From Stutzerimonas stutzeri (GTDB taxonomy: Bacteria; Pseudomonadota; Gammaproteobacteria; Pseudomonadales; Pseudomonadaceae): a DNA stretch of 56,551 nt. Positions 11,709 through 21,514 of this stretch are shown here, one piece after another. Under the pieces are notes generated by a model that worked only from the letters and a program-made list of their open reading frames with translations, made no database searches and had not been told where the DNA came from. The DNA is taken from contig NZ_JXXD01000141.1 in the NCBI RefSeq assembly GCF_000935215.1, positions 1 through 56,551 of the forward strand. Direction: 5' to 3'. Both the position numbers and the translations under genes were made by a program. Position 1 is the first letter of the stretch, and each line of letters starts with the position of its first letter.

Positions 11709-13511
11709 ATGGCTTGCTTACGCCCCCTTCTACTCCTGTGCGTCGCAATCATGCTCGCAGCTTGCGCCAGCTCTCCCTCTTCGACATTGGGCGAACTGCC
11801 TCGCACACCACAGGCTTCCACCCAGCAACTGCTGGAGAAAGCCGACCAAAGCGACCCCGAACAAGCCGTGCAGCTGCGCCTGGCCGCCGCCGACCAGAGC
11901 ATCCAACAGGGCAACCATGCCCAGGCTCGCAGCATTCTGGAAAAGGTTCAGCTGGATACACTGAAACCAGCGCAGCAGATCTTCGCATTGACACTGCAGG
12001 CCGAAATCGCACTAGCCGATGGCAAACCTGAACAAGCCGAGCAAGCACTGCAGCACCCTGCGTTCGAACGCCTGGGCGAGCTACCAGTGGCGCAGCAGGT
12101 TCGTAGCCAGCTGGCGCGGGCGGAAGCGCTGGAGGCGACCGACAAGCCCCTCGCCGCTGCGCGCGAACGGGTTTTCACTGCTCCACTCCTGAGTGGCGAG
12201 CAAGCCAGAACCAACCACGAAGCCATCTGGAAACTCATATCCGCACTTCCCGAGCAGCAACTGCAAGGCGCGGCAGATGACGATCTCGCCGGCTGGCAGT
12301 CGCTGGCGCTGTCACTGAAACGCGCCGGCACCGTTGCCCAGCAACAGCGCGCCATTGACGACTGGATTGCACAAAACCCCCAGCACCCTGCCGCAGAACA
12401 GCTCCCTGAGCCACTACAGAAACTTCGTGAGCTGGCCGATCAGCCCCTGAACAACATCGCACTGCTGCTCCCCATGGACGGCCAGCTGGCAAGCGTCGCT
12501 CGCGCCCTGCGTGACGGCTTCCTTGCGGCACACCTGCACGCGCAGCAATCCGGCCAGGCGCTGCGCATCGAGCTTTATGACAGCACCCGCATGACCTCCA
12601 TCGACGAGTTCTACAGACAGGCCCAGGCTGCCGGCGTACAGCTGGTCGTGGGCCCGCTGGAAAAGGATCTGGTGCGCCAACTGGCCGAGAGCGATCAGCT
12701 GCCGATCACGACACTCGCCCTGAACTACAGTGACGCCGGTCAGAGCACCCCGCCCCAGCTGTTCCAGTTCGGCCTGGCTGCCGAGGACGAAGCCCGCGAG
12801 GTCGCCCGCCGCGCATGGGCGGACGGCCATCGCCGCGCCATCGCACTGGCTCCTCGCGGAGACTGGGGCGGGCGGATTCTGGATGCCTTCCGCCAGAGCT
12901 GGGAAGAAGCCGGCGGAACACTGGTTGCAGCCGAGCCATTGGCCGAGCCCGTGCAACTCGCCAACCAGATCGCCGATCTGCTGCAACTGCGCAATAGCGA
13001 GAGTCGTGGCGGACGGGTCAGCAGCATCACTGACGCCTCGACGAGCAACCAGCCCACTCGCCGGCAGGACGTCGACTTCCTGTTCCTGGCAGCCACTCCG
13101 CAGCAGGCCCAGCAAGTCCGACCCACCCTGATCTTCCAATATGCGGGCGACCTTCCGGTATACGCCACCTCTCACCTGCATGCGGCCAGCCACGATCGCA
13201 CCCAGTACCTGGACCTCGAAGGCATTCGTTTCACAGAAACACCTTGGCTATTGAACGACCAACTTCCATTGCGCCAGGAAGTCGAGCAGAAATGGCCGCA
13301 GGCGGGAGGCAGTCTGGGTCGACTGTACGCAATGGGTGCGGACGCCTACCTTCTCGCGCCGCGGCTGAATCAACTGCTGGCACTTCCGGATACTCAACTC
13401 GACGGCCTCTCCGGCACGCTCAGCCTGAACCCGCAGCAGCGCATCGAGCGTCATCTTCCATGGGCCGAGTTCCGCGACGGCGAGGTCCAGCGCCTGGATA
13501 ACACGCAGTAA
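11709..13511 (+). CDS. lpoA: Penicillin-binding protein activator LpoA (LppC family lipoprotein)
   Basis: Outer-membrane lipoprotein that in E. coli reaches through the periplasm to activate PBP1A. It is 600 aa. The N-terminus is a lipoprotein signal with lipobox LAAC at residues 16-19. It is followed by an alanine/glutamine-rich TPR-like helical half (residues about 40-240), then a periplasmic-binding-protein-like half starting near NNIALLLPMDGQLASVARALRDGF. The stop overlaps the yraN start (TAATG). Whether it activates PBP1A in this organism is inference, since pseudomonads also use an unrelated activator (LpoP) for PBP1B. Confidence 0.9.
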   Translation: MACLRPLLLLCVAIMLAACASSPSSTLGELPRTPQASTQQLLEKADQSDPEQAVQLRLAAADQSIQQGNHAQARSILEKVQLDTLKPAQQIFALTLQAEIALADGKPEQAEQALQHPAFERLGELPVAQQVRSQLARAEALEATDKPLAAARERVFTAPLLSGEQARTNHEAIWKLISALPEQQLQGAADDDLAGWQSLALSLKRAGTVAQQQRAIDDWIAQNPQHPAAEQLPEPLQKLRELADQPLNNIALLLPMDGQLASVARALRDGFLAAHLHAQQSGQALRIELYDSTRMTSIDEFYRQAQAAGVQLVVGPLEKDLVRQLAESDQLPITTLALNYSDAGQSTPPQLFQFGLAAEDEAREVARRAWADGHRRAIALAPRGDWGGRILDAFRQSWEEAGGTLVAAEPLAEPVQLANQIADLLQLRNSESRGGRVSSITDASTSNQPTRRQDVDFLFLAATPQQAQQVRPTLIFQYAGDLPVYATSHLHAASHDRTQYLDLEGIRFTETPWLLNDQLPLRQEVEQKWPQAGGSLGRLYAMGADAYLLAPRLNQLLALPDTQLDGLSGTLSLNPQQRIERHLPWAEFRDGEVQRLDNTQ

Positions 13512-13873
13512 TGAGCGACAGCCAGAGCAGCGGACGCTCTGCCGAAGCACTCGCGTTGCGTCACCTGTGCGAACAGGGCCTGCGCCTGCTGACGCGCAAC
13601 TGGTCCTGCCGCAGCGGGGAGCTTGATCTGGTCATGCTCGACGGCGATACAGTAGTATTCGTCGAGGTCCGCTACAGGCGCTACGCCGCCTGGGGTGGCG
13701 CCCTTGAAAGCATCGATGCGCGCAAGCAGCAGAAGCTGATCAAGGCTGCCCAGCTCTTCCTGCAGAAGGAAAGCCGATGGGCCCGGAGCCCTTGTCGCTT
13801 CGACGTCGTTGCGATCACATCAGCCGGGCAGACCGAGAATCTGAACTGGATCCGCAACGCATTTGATAGCTGA
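13511..13873 (+). CDS. yraN: YraN-family (UPF0102) endonuclease-like protein
   Basis: A 120-aa protein of the UPF0102 family with a restriction-endonuclease-like fold. The visible motif GELDLVMLDGDTVVFVEVRYRR has the acidic and E-V-R/K arrangement of PD-(D/E)XK enzymes, although no cellular role is firmly established. Its ATG shares a base with the lpoA stop, so it is co-translated. The position between lpoA and diaA is conserved in gammaproteobacteria. Confidence 0.88.
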   Translation: MSDSQSSGRSAEALALRHLCEQGLRLLTRNWSCRSGELDLVMLDGDTVVFVEVRYRRYAAWGGALESIDARKQQKLIKAAQLFLQKESRWARSPCRFDVVAITSAGQTENLNWIRNAFDS

Positions 13874-13919
13874 ACGATTCATTACGCAGCGACTGCTGCA
13901 CGATGCCGCCCAGCCCTAG

Positions 13920-15151
<1,232 letters not shown>

Positions 15152-15159
15152 CCGACTTT

Positions 15160-15182
15160 GGCGCCCGATAGGCCCGGGCGCC
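15160..15182. terminator. Stem-loop between convergent dolP and sspB
   Basis: GGCGCCCG (15160-15167) and CGGGCGCC (15175-15182) form an 8-bp GC-only stem around a 7-base loop in the short gap between two converging operons. There is no clear T-run on either side, so termination efficiency is uncertain; it could also protect the mRNA ends. Confidence 0.5.
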
Positions 15183-15190
15183 GCGATCGC

Positions 15191-15589
15191 CTACTTGACC
15201 ACCTTCAAACTCGGACGTCCGCCCGGCCGCGGCGCGTCGTCACCACCGCTCTCGCTTGGCGCATCGTCGTCCGGCGGCGTCGGCTCGATCTCGAACACCA
15301 TGCCCTGCCCATTTTCCCTGGCATAGATGGCCATCACAGCAGCGGACGGCACGTTCAACGAGTGAGCAACGCCACCGAAACGCCCCTCGAAGCTGATCGC
15401 CTCATTATCCATGTGCAGGTAGCGTATCGCGCTTGGCGCAACGTTCAGCACGATCTGCCCGTCACTGGCGAACCCGGCAGGGACCTGCACGCCGGGATAA
15501 TCGACGTTGACCAGCAAGTGCGGCGTGCAATCATTGTCCACGATCCACTCGTAGAGCGCCCTGACTAGATAGGGGCGACTTGAATTCAT
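15191..15589 (-). CDS. sspB: ClpXP protease adaptor SspB
   Basis: Adaptor that tethers ssrA-tagged and some other substrates to ClpXP. It is 132 aa. The SspB fold region covers about residues 1-100, including RPYLVRALYEWIVDNDCTPHL and GQIVLNVAPSA. A flexible acidic linker (PPDDDAPSESGGDD) follows, then a short basic-hydrophobic tail (GGRPSLKVVK), the ClpX-docking end. A GAGAGGG site precedes the ATG. It follows sspA by 12 bases, the usual sspAB order. Confidence 0.94.
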   Translation of the reverse strand: MNSSRPYLVRALYEWIVDNDCTPHLLVNVDYPGVQVPAGFASDGQIVLNVAPSAIRYLHMDNEAISFEGRFGGVAHSLNVPSAAVMAIYARENGQGMVFEIEPTPPDDDAPSESGGDDAPRPGGRPSLKVVK

Positions 15590-15601
15590 GGGAACCCTCT
15601 C

Positions 15602-16219
15602 TCAGCGCATGTTGCGCTCGACGGCGGAAAGACTGGCCTGAAAGGCCTCGCGGGCGAAACTGCGCTCCATATAGTCAAGCAACGGCTTGGCAGCTCGAGG
15701 CAACTCGATACCGAGTCTGGGCAAACGCCAGAGGATAGGCAACAGGCAGCAGTCGACGAGACTGATCTCGTCACTCATGAAATACGGCTTTTCCGCGAAT
15801 ATCGGCGACACGCCGGTCAAGCTTTCACGAAGCTCTTTGCGCGCCTGCGCGCGCTCCGGCTCAGCGGTACGCTGGTCAAGGATACGGTCGGCCAGCGAAC
15901 ACCAATCTCGCTGAATGCGATGAACCAGCAGGCGAGTATTCGCCCGCGCAACTGGATACACCGGCAATAAAGGGGGATGGGGGTAACGCTCTTCCAGATA
16001 CTCCAGAATCACACTCGGCTCATACAGTGCCAGATCGCGATCCACCAGCGTCGGAACACTGGCATACGGGTTCACCTCGGCCAGCTTGACCGGACACTGC
16101 CCCGCCTCGACGTCAAGTATGTCCACACTGACGCCTTTCTCTGCGAGCACGAGACGAACGCGATGGGAATAGTGGTCGGCGGGATCGGAGTAGCAGCCCA
16201 ACCGATTGGTTGCAGCCAT
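15602..16219 (-). CDS. sspA: Stringent starvation protein A
   Basis: RNA-polymerase-associated protein with a glutathione-S-transferase fold but no transferase activity. It is 205 aa with a thioredoxin-like N-terminal domain ([22 protein letters not shown]) and an all-helical C-terminal half. The PHPP stretch in the middle matches the surface patch important for SspA function. The ribosome site GAGGAAGG is strong. In pseudomonads and relatives SspA affects virulence and stress genes. A terminator separates it from petC upstream. Confidence 0.94.
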   Translation of the reverse strand: MAATNRLGCYSDPADHYSHRVRLVLAEKGVSVDILDVEAGQCPVKLAEVNPYASVPTLVDRDLALYEPSVILEYLEERYPHPPLLPVYPVARANTRLLVHRIQRDWCSLADRILDQRTAEPERAQARKELRESLTGVSPIFAEKPYFMSDEISLVDCCLLPILWRLPRLGIELPRAAKPLLDYMERSFAREAFQASLSAVERNMR

Positions 16220-16251
16220 AGGTCCTTCCTCACTCTTTTATCTTGAAGCAG

Positions 16252-16280
16252 AAAAAACACGCGCGCCCAGAGGGCGCGCG
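16252..16280 (-). terminator. Rho-independent terminator after petC
   Basis: On the minus strand CGCGCGCCC and GGGCGCGCG (16280-16260) form a perfect 9-bp stem with a 3-base loop, followed by TG and six T residues (16257-16252). It ends the petABC transcript just before sspA. Confidence 0.9.
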
Positions 16281-16307
16281 CAGGGTACAGCAGTTGGAAC
16301 GTGCAGC

Positions 16308-17087
16308 TTAGTGAACGTCTTTCCAGTACTCACGCTTGAGCAGGTAAGCGAACACGAAGAACACCGCCAGGAACAGCAGCACATAGGTACCGATGCGCTG
16401 GCTCTCCAGCTTGACCGGGTTTGCCGAATAGGCAAGGAAGGTCACCAGGTTCTTGATCTTCTCGTCATACTCGGCCTCGGAGAGCGTGCCGGTACCAGGC
16501 TCGATGACCATCTGATCGCATGCCTCTTTAGTGATCGGCGTGCCGGTCAGAGGATCAAACTGCTTGCGACCGTCTTCGACCACCTGCACCTGCTTGCAGC
16601 CCACGACGCGACGCCCCTGAAGCGGAGCCAAGACGTGCGGCATACCCACGTTCGGGAAGACCGTGTTGTTGACGCCATAAGGGCGGGCCGGATCTTCGTA
16701 GAAACTGCGCATGTAGGTGTACAGCCAGTCGTTGCCGCGAACGCGAGCAACCAGGGTCAGGTCCGGCGGAGCGGCACCAAACCAGACCTTGGCATCATCA
16801 GGCTTCATGCCGATCTTCATGTGATCGCCAAACTTGGCATCAGCAAAGACGATGTTGTCCATCATGACCTCTTCGGGAATACCGAGGTCAGTGGCAACAC
16901 GCTCATAACGCTGGTACTGCGCGCTATGACAACCCATGCAGTAGTTGGCGAAAGTCTTCAGCCCGTCCTGCATGGCCGCTTTGTCAGTCAGGTCGATATC
17001 GACCTTATCCAAGTGCACCTCGGTCCCTGCAGCGGAGGCAAAGACCGGCAGGATTGCAAGAATCAATGCAGCAAATTGCTTTTTCAT
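16308..17087 (-). CDS. petC: Ubiquinol-cytochrome c reductase, cytochrome c1 subunit
   Basis: Membrane-anchored c-type cytochrome of the bc1 complex, passing electrons to soluble cytochrome c. It is 259 aa. It has a cleavable signal peptide (MKKQFAALILAILPVFASAA), a covalent haem site CMGCH, a distal region likely holding the methionine ligand, and a C-terminal membrane anchor (IGTYVLLFLAVFFVFAYLL). The ATG shares a base with the petB stop. A longer upstream opening in the same frame is petB read out of frame. Confidence 0.95.
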   Translation of the reverse strand: MKKQFAALILAILPVFASAAGTEVHLDKVDIDLTDKAAMQDGLKTFANYCMGCHSAQYQRYERVATDLGIPEEVMMDNIVFADAKFGDHMKIGMKPDDAKVWFGAAPPDLTLVARVRGNDWLYTYMRSFYEDPARPYGVNNTVFPNVGMPHVLAPLQGRRVVGCKQVQVVEDGRKQFDPLTGTPITKEACDQMVIEPGTGTLSEAEYDEKIKNLVTFLAYSANPVKLESQRIGTYVLLFLAVFFVFAYLLKREYWKDVH

Positions 17088-18298
17088 CAGCCAGCCACCC
17101 TTTGCGGAACCACTTTGGTCTTCTCGAGCTTGGTATAGAACGGCATCAGGATGAAGTAGCCGAAGTAGATAGCAGTACATATCCGCGCGAGCAGAGTGCG
17201 CTCGGGAGTCGGTGCAAGTACGCCAAGCACGCCGAGAATGATGAAGGATACACAGAACGCCAACAGCGTTACTTTGCTCATCCAACCCTTGTACTTCATG
17301 GATTTGACCGGGCTTCGATCCAACCAGGGCAACACGAAGAGCACTGCGATCGCCGCCCCCATGGCGATAACACCAAGCAGCTTGTCAGGCACCGCACGCA
17401 GAATCGCGTAGAACGGAGTGAAGTACCAAACAGGAGCAATGTGTGCCGGAGTCTTGAACGCGTTCGCCACTTCGAAGTTCGGCTTCTCAAGGAAATAGCC
17501 ACCCATCTCAGGGAAGAAGAACACGACCGCACAGAAGACGAAGAGGAACACCACGACACCGACAATGTCCTTAACGGTGTAGTACGGGTGGAACGGGATA
17601 CCATCGAGCGGCACGCCGTTCTCATCCTTGGTCTTCTTGATATCGACACCCATCGGGTTGTTCGAGCCAACCTCGTGCAGCGCCAGGATGTGCAGAACGA
17701 CCAGGCCAAGAATGACGATTGGCAGCGCGATCACGTGCAACGCGAAGAAGCGGTTCAGCGTGATGCCTGAGATGAGGTAGTCACCGCGAATCCACTGGGT
17801 CAGGTCACCACCGATGACCGGAATGGCACCAAACAGCGAGATGATTACCTGGGCACCCCAGTAGGACATCTGTCCCCAAGGCAGCAGATAGCCCATGAAG
17901 GCCTCAGCCATGAGCGCCAGATAGATCATCATGCCGAAGATCCACACCAGCTCGCGCGGCTTCTGATAGGAGCCGTAGAGGATCCCGCGAAACATATGCA
18001 GATAGACCACCACGAAGAACGCAGACGCGCCCGTGGAGTGCAGGTAACGGATGATCCAGCCGTACTCAACGTCGCGCATGATGTATTCGACGGAGGCGAA
18101 CGCGCCCTCAGCCGAAGGCTCGAAGCTCATGGTCAGCCAGATACCGGTAAGAATCTGATTGACCAGTACGAGCAGCGCCAGCGAACCGAAGAAATACAGG
18201 ACGTTGAAGTTCTTGGGGGCGTAGTACTTCGAAAGATGGTCTTCCCACATCTTGGTCGCGGGGAAGCGGGCGTCGACCCATTCCATGAACTTGCTCAT
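17087..18298 (-). CDS. petB: Ubiquinol-cytochrome c reductase, cytochrome b subunit
   Basis: Eight-helix membrane core of the bc1 complex carrying haems bL and bH and the Qo and Qi sites. It is 403 aa. The haem-ligand histidines lie in the HSTGASAFFVVVYLHMFRG and FFALHVIALP helices. The Qo-site tetrapeptide is PVWY rather than the canonical PEWY, a variant reported in some beta- and gammaproteobacteria. The ATG overlaps the petA stop (TGATG), and the stop overlaps petC in the same way. Confidence 0.96.
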   Translation of the reverse strand: MSKFMEWVDARFPATKMWEDHLSKYYAPKNFNVLYFFGSLALLVLVNQILTGIWLTMSFEPSAEGAFASVEYIMRDVEYGWIIRYLHSTGASAFFVVVYLHMFRGILYGSYQKPRELVWIFGMMIYLALMAEAFMGYLLPWGQMSYWGAQVIISLFGAIPVIGGDLTQWIRGDYLISGITLNRFFALHVIALPIVILGLVVLHILALHEVGSNNPMGVDIKKTKDENGVPLDGIPFHPYYTVKDIVGVVVFLFVFCAVVFFFPEMGGYFLEKPNFEVANAFKTPAHIAPVWYFTPFYAILRAVPDKLLGVIAMGAAIAVLFVLPWLDRSPVKSMKYKGWMSKVTLLAFCVSFIILGVLGVLAPTPERTLLARICTAIYFGYFILMPFYTKLEKTKVVPQRVAG

Positions 18299-18891
18299 CA
18301 GGCGTTCTCCTGGTCCACACCGATGATGATTACATTATCGGTCTCGTACGAGTGCGGGGGCACCGGCAGGTTCAAGGGAGCTGGCTGCGACTTATAGACG
18401 CGACCGGCCATATCGTATTTGGAACCATGGCAAGGACAGAAATACCCACCAAGCCAATCAGCACCGAGATCGGCCGCAGCCACCTCAGGACGGAAGGACG
18501 GCGCACAGCCGAGGTGAGTACACAGACCGACCACCACGAGCAACTCGGGCTTGATCGACCGGTTCTTCGGATCGACATAAGCAGGCTGCTCGGAAGCCTT
18601 GGACTCAGGATCGGCTACCTGGCCGGCAACCTTCTCCAGATTTCCGAGGACCTCGTCGGTCCGACGCACGATAAATACCGGCTGACCGCGCCACTCGGCG
18701 ACCATCTGCTGCCCCGGCTCGATCTTGCTGATATTTACCCTTACCGGCGCACCGGCAGCCTTGGCCTTGGCACTCGGGAACCACGATCCCACAAACGGGA
18801 CCGCAGCACCCACCGCTCCTGCAGCGCCCACCACCGAAGTGGCGGCCACAAGGAAGCGACGCCGGCCTGCATTCACGCCGTCATTGCTCAT
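18298..18891 (-). CDS. petA: Ubiquinol-cytochrome c reductase Rieske iron-sulfur subunit
   Basis: The [2Fe-2S] subunit that takes the first electron from ubiquinol. It is 197 aa. It has an N-terminal twin-arginine-type anchor (GRRRFLVAATSVVGAAGAVG), a flexible alanine-rich neck, then the cluster-binding motifs CTHLGC and CPCHGS with the two cysteines and two histidines. It is the first gene of petABC and has its own promoter upstream. Confidence 0.95.
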   Translation of the reverse strand: MSNDGVNAGRRRFLVAATSVVGAAGAVGAAVPFVGSWFPSAKAKAAGAPVRVNISKIEPGQQMVAEWRGQPVFIVRRTDEVLGNLEKVAGQVADPESKASEQPAYVDPKNRSIKPELLVVVGLCTHLGCAPSFRPEVAAADLGADWLGGYFCPCHGSKYDMAGRVYKSQPAPLNLPVPPHSYETDNVIIIGVDQENA

Positions 18892-18973
18892 TCAGTCGTC
18901 TCCCATCAGCTTCTTATGGCCTGCTTGACGCAGGCATGTACCACGTAAAATTGGGCCGCGAAAAATTCGCCAA

Positions 18974-19002
18974 ATGGTAAAGAAAAGGCCTTCTTCTGAC
19001 AA
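18974..19002 (-). promoter_or_regulatory. petABC promoter
   Basis: On the minus strand, TTGTCA (19002-18997) and TACCAT (18979-18974) are 17 bases apart, about 80 bases before the petA ATG. The -35 match is good and the -10 fair. Confidence 0.55.
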
Positions 19003-19055
19003 GGTAATAGCCTGTCACATAAGCCCTAATGCCCGGCCTTCAGGCTTTCCAGCGC

Positions 19056-19070
19056 GCGACACACTGTCGC
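19056..19070. repeat. GCGACA-CAC-TGTCGC inverted repeat
   Basis: A 6-bp perfect inverted repeat with a 3-base centre lies between the rpsI terminator and the petA promoter, about 55 bases upstream of the petA -35 box. It has the size and position of a dimeric-regulator site, but no family can be named from the sequence. Confidence 0.3.
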
Positions 19071-19090
19071 ACCGCCATATAAAAACGCAT

Positions 19091-19133
19091 CCCAAAAAAA
19101 AACGCCCAGCTCCGAACGAAACTGGGCGTTTCT
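19091..19133 (-). terminator. Rho-independent terminator after rplM-rpsI
   Basis: On the minus strand AACGCCCAG pairs with CTGGGCGTT (stem 19130-19101) and is followed by an uninterrupted T-run in the 19100-19093 area. T residues on the other flank suggest some activity in the opposite direction too. Confidence 0.9.
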
Positions 19134-19147
19134 TTTGAAAGCGCGAA

Positions 19148-19540
19148 TTAGCGCTTGGAGTACTGCGGACGCTTGCGCGCTTTGCGCAGACCGACCTTCT
19201 TACGCTCCACTTCACGAGCGTCGCGAGTGACGAAGCCAGCCTTACGCAGCGGGCTGCGCAGAGTTTCGTCATACGAGATCAGAGCACGAGTGATACCGTG
19301 ACGAATGGCACCGGCTTGACCACTGACACCACCACCAAAAACGGTGACGTAGATGTCGAACTTCTCGACAGTCTCAGTCAGCTCCAGCGGCTGGCGAACG
19401 ACCATGCGGGCAGTTTCGCGACCGAAGAAGTTATCCAGCTCACGGTTGTTGATGGAGATCTTGCCAGTACCCGGGCGCAGAAAGACGCGCGCGGTTGCAG
19501 TCTTGCGACGGCCAGTGCCGTAATTTTGAGTCGCCGACAT
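19148..19540 (-). CDS. rpsI: 30S ribosomal protein S9
   Basis: Small-subunit protein whose C-terminal tail reaches the P-site tRNA. It is 130 aa, with [18 protein letters not shown] at the start and the characteristic basic tail [17 protein letters not shown] ending in Lys-Arg. It is co-transcribed with rplM 14 bases upstream and closed by the terminator at 19091-19133. Confidence 0.98.
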   Translation of the reverse strand: MSATQNYGTGRRKTATARVFLRPGTGKISINNRELDNFFGRETARMVVRQPLELTETVEKFDIYVTVFGGGVSGQAGAIRHGITRALISYDETLRSPLRKAGFVTRDAREVERKKVGLRKARKRPQYSKR

Positions 19541-19554
19541 AATGAACTATTCCG

Positions 19555-19983
19555 TTAAATCTTCAGTTCTTGGGGCTGCTGGGCGGTGTGCGGGTGGTTG
19601 GCACCCTTGTACACCTTCAGCTTACGATACATGTCGCGACCCAGCGGGTTCTTCGGCAGCATGCCTTTGACCGCGGTCTCGATCACACGCTCGGGCGCCT
19701 TGGCGATCAGCTTCTCGAAGCTGATCGACTTGATGCCACCCGGGAAACCGGAGTGAGAGTAGTACACCTTGTCTGTGGCCTTGGCACCAGTCACACGCAC
19801 TTGCTCAGCGTTGATCACGACGATGTAATCGCCAGTATCTACGTGAGGGGTGTATTCCGGCTTATGCTTGCCACGCAGGCGGCTAGCGATTTCGGTTGCC
19901 AGACGACCCAGGGTCTGGCCGGCAGCGTCGACGACGAACCAGTCGCGCTTGACGGTTTCCGGTTTAGCAGTAAATGTCTTCAT
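19555..19983 (-). CDS. rplM: 50S ribosomal protein L13
   Basis: Early-assembly large-subunit protein. It is 142 aa with [20 protein letters not shown] at the start, [15 protein letters not shown] and [19 protein letters not shown]. It is the first gene of the rplM-rpsI operon. In E. coli L13 represses its own mRNA through the leader; here the predicted leader is only about 35 nt, so any such control would need a compact site. Confidence 0.98.
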   Translation of the reverse strand: MKTFTAKPETVKRDWFVVDAAGQTLGRLATEIASRLRGKHKPEYTPHVDTGDYIVVINAEQVRVTGAKATDKVYYSHSGFPGGIKSISFEKLIAKAPERVIETAVKGMLPKNPLGRDMYRKLKVYKGANHPHTAQQPQELKI

Positions 19984-20024
19984 TCGTTATAGCCTCAGGG
20001 GCCGCCCTGAAAATAAGACGGCGA

Positions 20025-20053
20025 ATCTTACTGAATGGTGCTCGCCCTGGCAA
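20025..20053 (-). promoter_or_regulatory. rplM-rpsI promoter
   Basis: On the minus strand TTGCCA (20053-20048) and TAAGAT (20030-20025) are spaced by exactly 17 bases, about 40 bases before the rplM ATG. This is a strong sigma-70-type promoter. Confidence 0.75.
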
Positions 20054-20414
20054 GGCCAGGGCAGCCGGAAACAGACGCTATCGGGGGCTCGGGTCAGCGC
20101 GTCCGCCACGGCAGTGGTTCGGTAGGCTAGGCATCCCCTACCTTTGGCTTGCGTCGACAGGCTAGGCATCCCCGGCGACAGGCTGCGGAATTATCCTGAT
20201 TACCAGCAAAATAGCAACCGACATTTATAGTTATCGAATTCCGCTACACCCGCTCTCAAGCAGGCACAGCCCACCAAACAGGGAGCCTCACTCCCTAGAT
20301 CTGCCAGCGTGACATCCAGGGCACTTCGGATACGTCGAACGCTCTCATGAGCACAAGCCGTCCCGTCTTCGTTAAGCTCTTCGGCACTCAGTCTCGGATC
20401 ACGCGAGGTATTGC
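20054..20414. other. Intergenic stretch between rplM and the aldo/keto reductase
   Basis: Beyond the rplM promoter this stretch holds two copies of a 15-bp direct repeat (20124-20138 and 20159-20173) and AT-richer sequence near 20195-20240. An 80-codon minus-strand opening (20200-20442) covers the rest and runs into the reductase start; its codon use is mixed and I do not accept it as a gene. No clear promoter for the reductase was found. Confidence 0.5.
20124..20173 (+). repeat. 15-bp direct repeat, two copies 35 bp apart
   Basis: AGGCTAGGCATCCCC occurs at 20124-20138 and again at 20159-20173. An 11-base part of it (GGCTAGGCATC) recurs at 37547-37557, just upstream of hisD. CTAG is normally scarce in such genomes. 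Function unknown. Confidence 0.6.
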
Positions 20415-21452
20415 ATGGAATATCGCTCACTCGGCCGCACAAATCTGAAAGTCAGTTCACTTTGCCTCGGCACCATGACATGGGGAGAACAGAACGACCA
20501 GGCCCAGGCATTCGCCCAGATCGACCGGGCGAAGACTGCCGGCATCAACTTCATAGATACGGCCGAGATGTACCCGGTGCCGCCGCGCCCGGAAACCTAC
20601 GCAACCACTGAGCAATACATAGGAAATTACTTCCAGAGCCGGGGCGACAGAGCCGACTGGATCATAGCCACGAAGATCGCGGGACCCGGCAACGGCATTA
20701 CACACATTCGCGACGGTCAACCCAAATTCAATCGCGAACAGATCCGCACCGCGCTCGATAACAGCCTTCGGCGTCTGCAGACCGACTGGATCGACCTGTA
20801 CCAGCTGCATTGGCCGGAACGCAGCACCAACTTTTTCGGGCAGCTGGGCTACCGACATCAAGATGGCGACTTCACTCCACTGGAAGAAACTCTCGAAGCG
20901 CTCGATGCCGAAGTCAAAGCGGGCAGAATCCGCCACATCGGCCTGTCCAACGAAACGCCTTGGGGCGCGATGAAATACCTGCAATTAGCCGAAGCTCGCG
21001 GCTTGCCGCGTTCGGTTTCGATACAGAACCCTTATAACCTGCTCAATCGCAGTTTCGAGGTCGGCCTGGCGGAAATCAGCATCCGCGAACAATGCGGCCT
21101 ACTCGCGTACTCGCCACTAGCATTCGGCATGCTCAGCGGCAAATACGAGAACGGTGCTCGCCCTGCCAGCGCGCGCCTCACGCTCTTTCAACGTTTCGCA
21201 CGCTATAACAATCCCCAGGCCAAAGCCGCATGCTCTCGGTACGTTAAACTGGCTCGCGAGCATGGACTGGATCCAGCACAGATGGCACTTGCCTATGTCA
21301 CAGCGCAACCCTTCGTCACCAGCAATATCATCGGCGCGACATCACTAGAGCAACTTGAGTCGAATATCCGTAGCGCCGAAATTACGCTCTCGAGTGAAGT
21401 GCTAGCCGCAATTGAAGCGATCCACACAGAACAGCCGAATCCAGCCCCCTAA
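20415..21452 (+). CDS. NADP(H)-dependent aldo/keto reductase, Tas-like
   Basis: A 345-aa TIM-barrel aldo/keto reductase. The catalytic tetrad is visible as Asp and Tyr in FIDTAEMYPVP, Lys in IIATKIAGPG and His in LYQLHWPERS. Cofactor-binding sequences SNETPWG and the late ATSLEQLESNI match the family. The unusually long loop after the catalytic histidine (NFFGQLGYRHQDGDFTPLEETL) is typical of the Tas/YajO-like branch. The physiological substrate is not known; E. coli Tas can complement a tyrosine auxotroph. Confidence 0.9.
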   Translation: MEYRSLGRTNLKVSSLCLGTMTWGEQNDQAQAFAQIDRAKTAGINFIDTAEMYPVPPRPETYATTEQYIGNYFQSRGDRADWIIATKIAGPGNGITHIRDGQPKFNREQIRTALDNSLRRLQTDWIDLYQLHWPERSTNFFGQLGYRHQDGDFTPLEETLEALDAEVKAGRIRHIGLSNETPWGAMKYLQLAEARGLPRSVSIQNPYNLLNRSFEVGLAEISIREQCGLLAYSPLAFGMLSGKYENGARPASARLTLFQRFARYNNPQAKAACSRYVKLAREHGLDPAQMALAYVTAQPFVTSNIIGATSLEQLESNIRSAEITLSSEVLAAIEAIHTEQPNPAP

Positions 21453-21514
21453 GCCCCTTCACGAAGCAACGACTACTGCGCACCGGCAACAACGAGCACA
21501 AAGGAATCACTAGC

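Noticed and set aside
20200-20442. 80-codon minus-strand frame (protein-like stretch LSAEELNEDGTACAHESVRR)
   Set aside because: It overlaps the reductase start and the rplM upstream repeats, third-position G+C is not raised, and no family is recognised. It may be a relic, but it cannot be supported.
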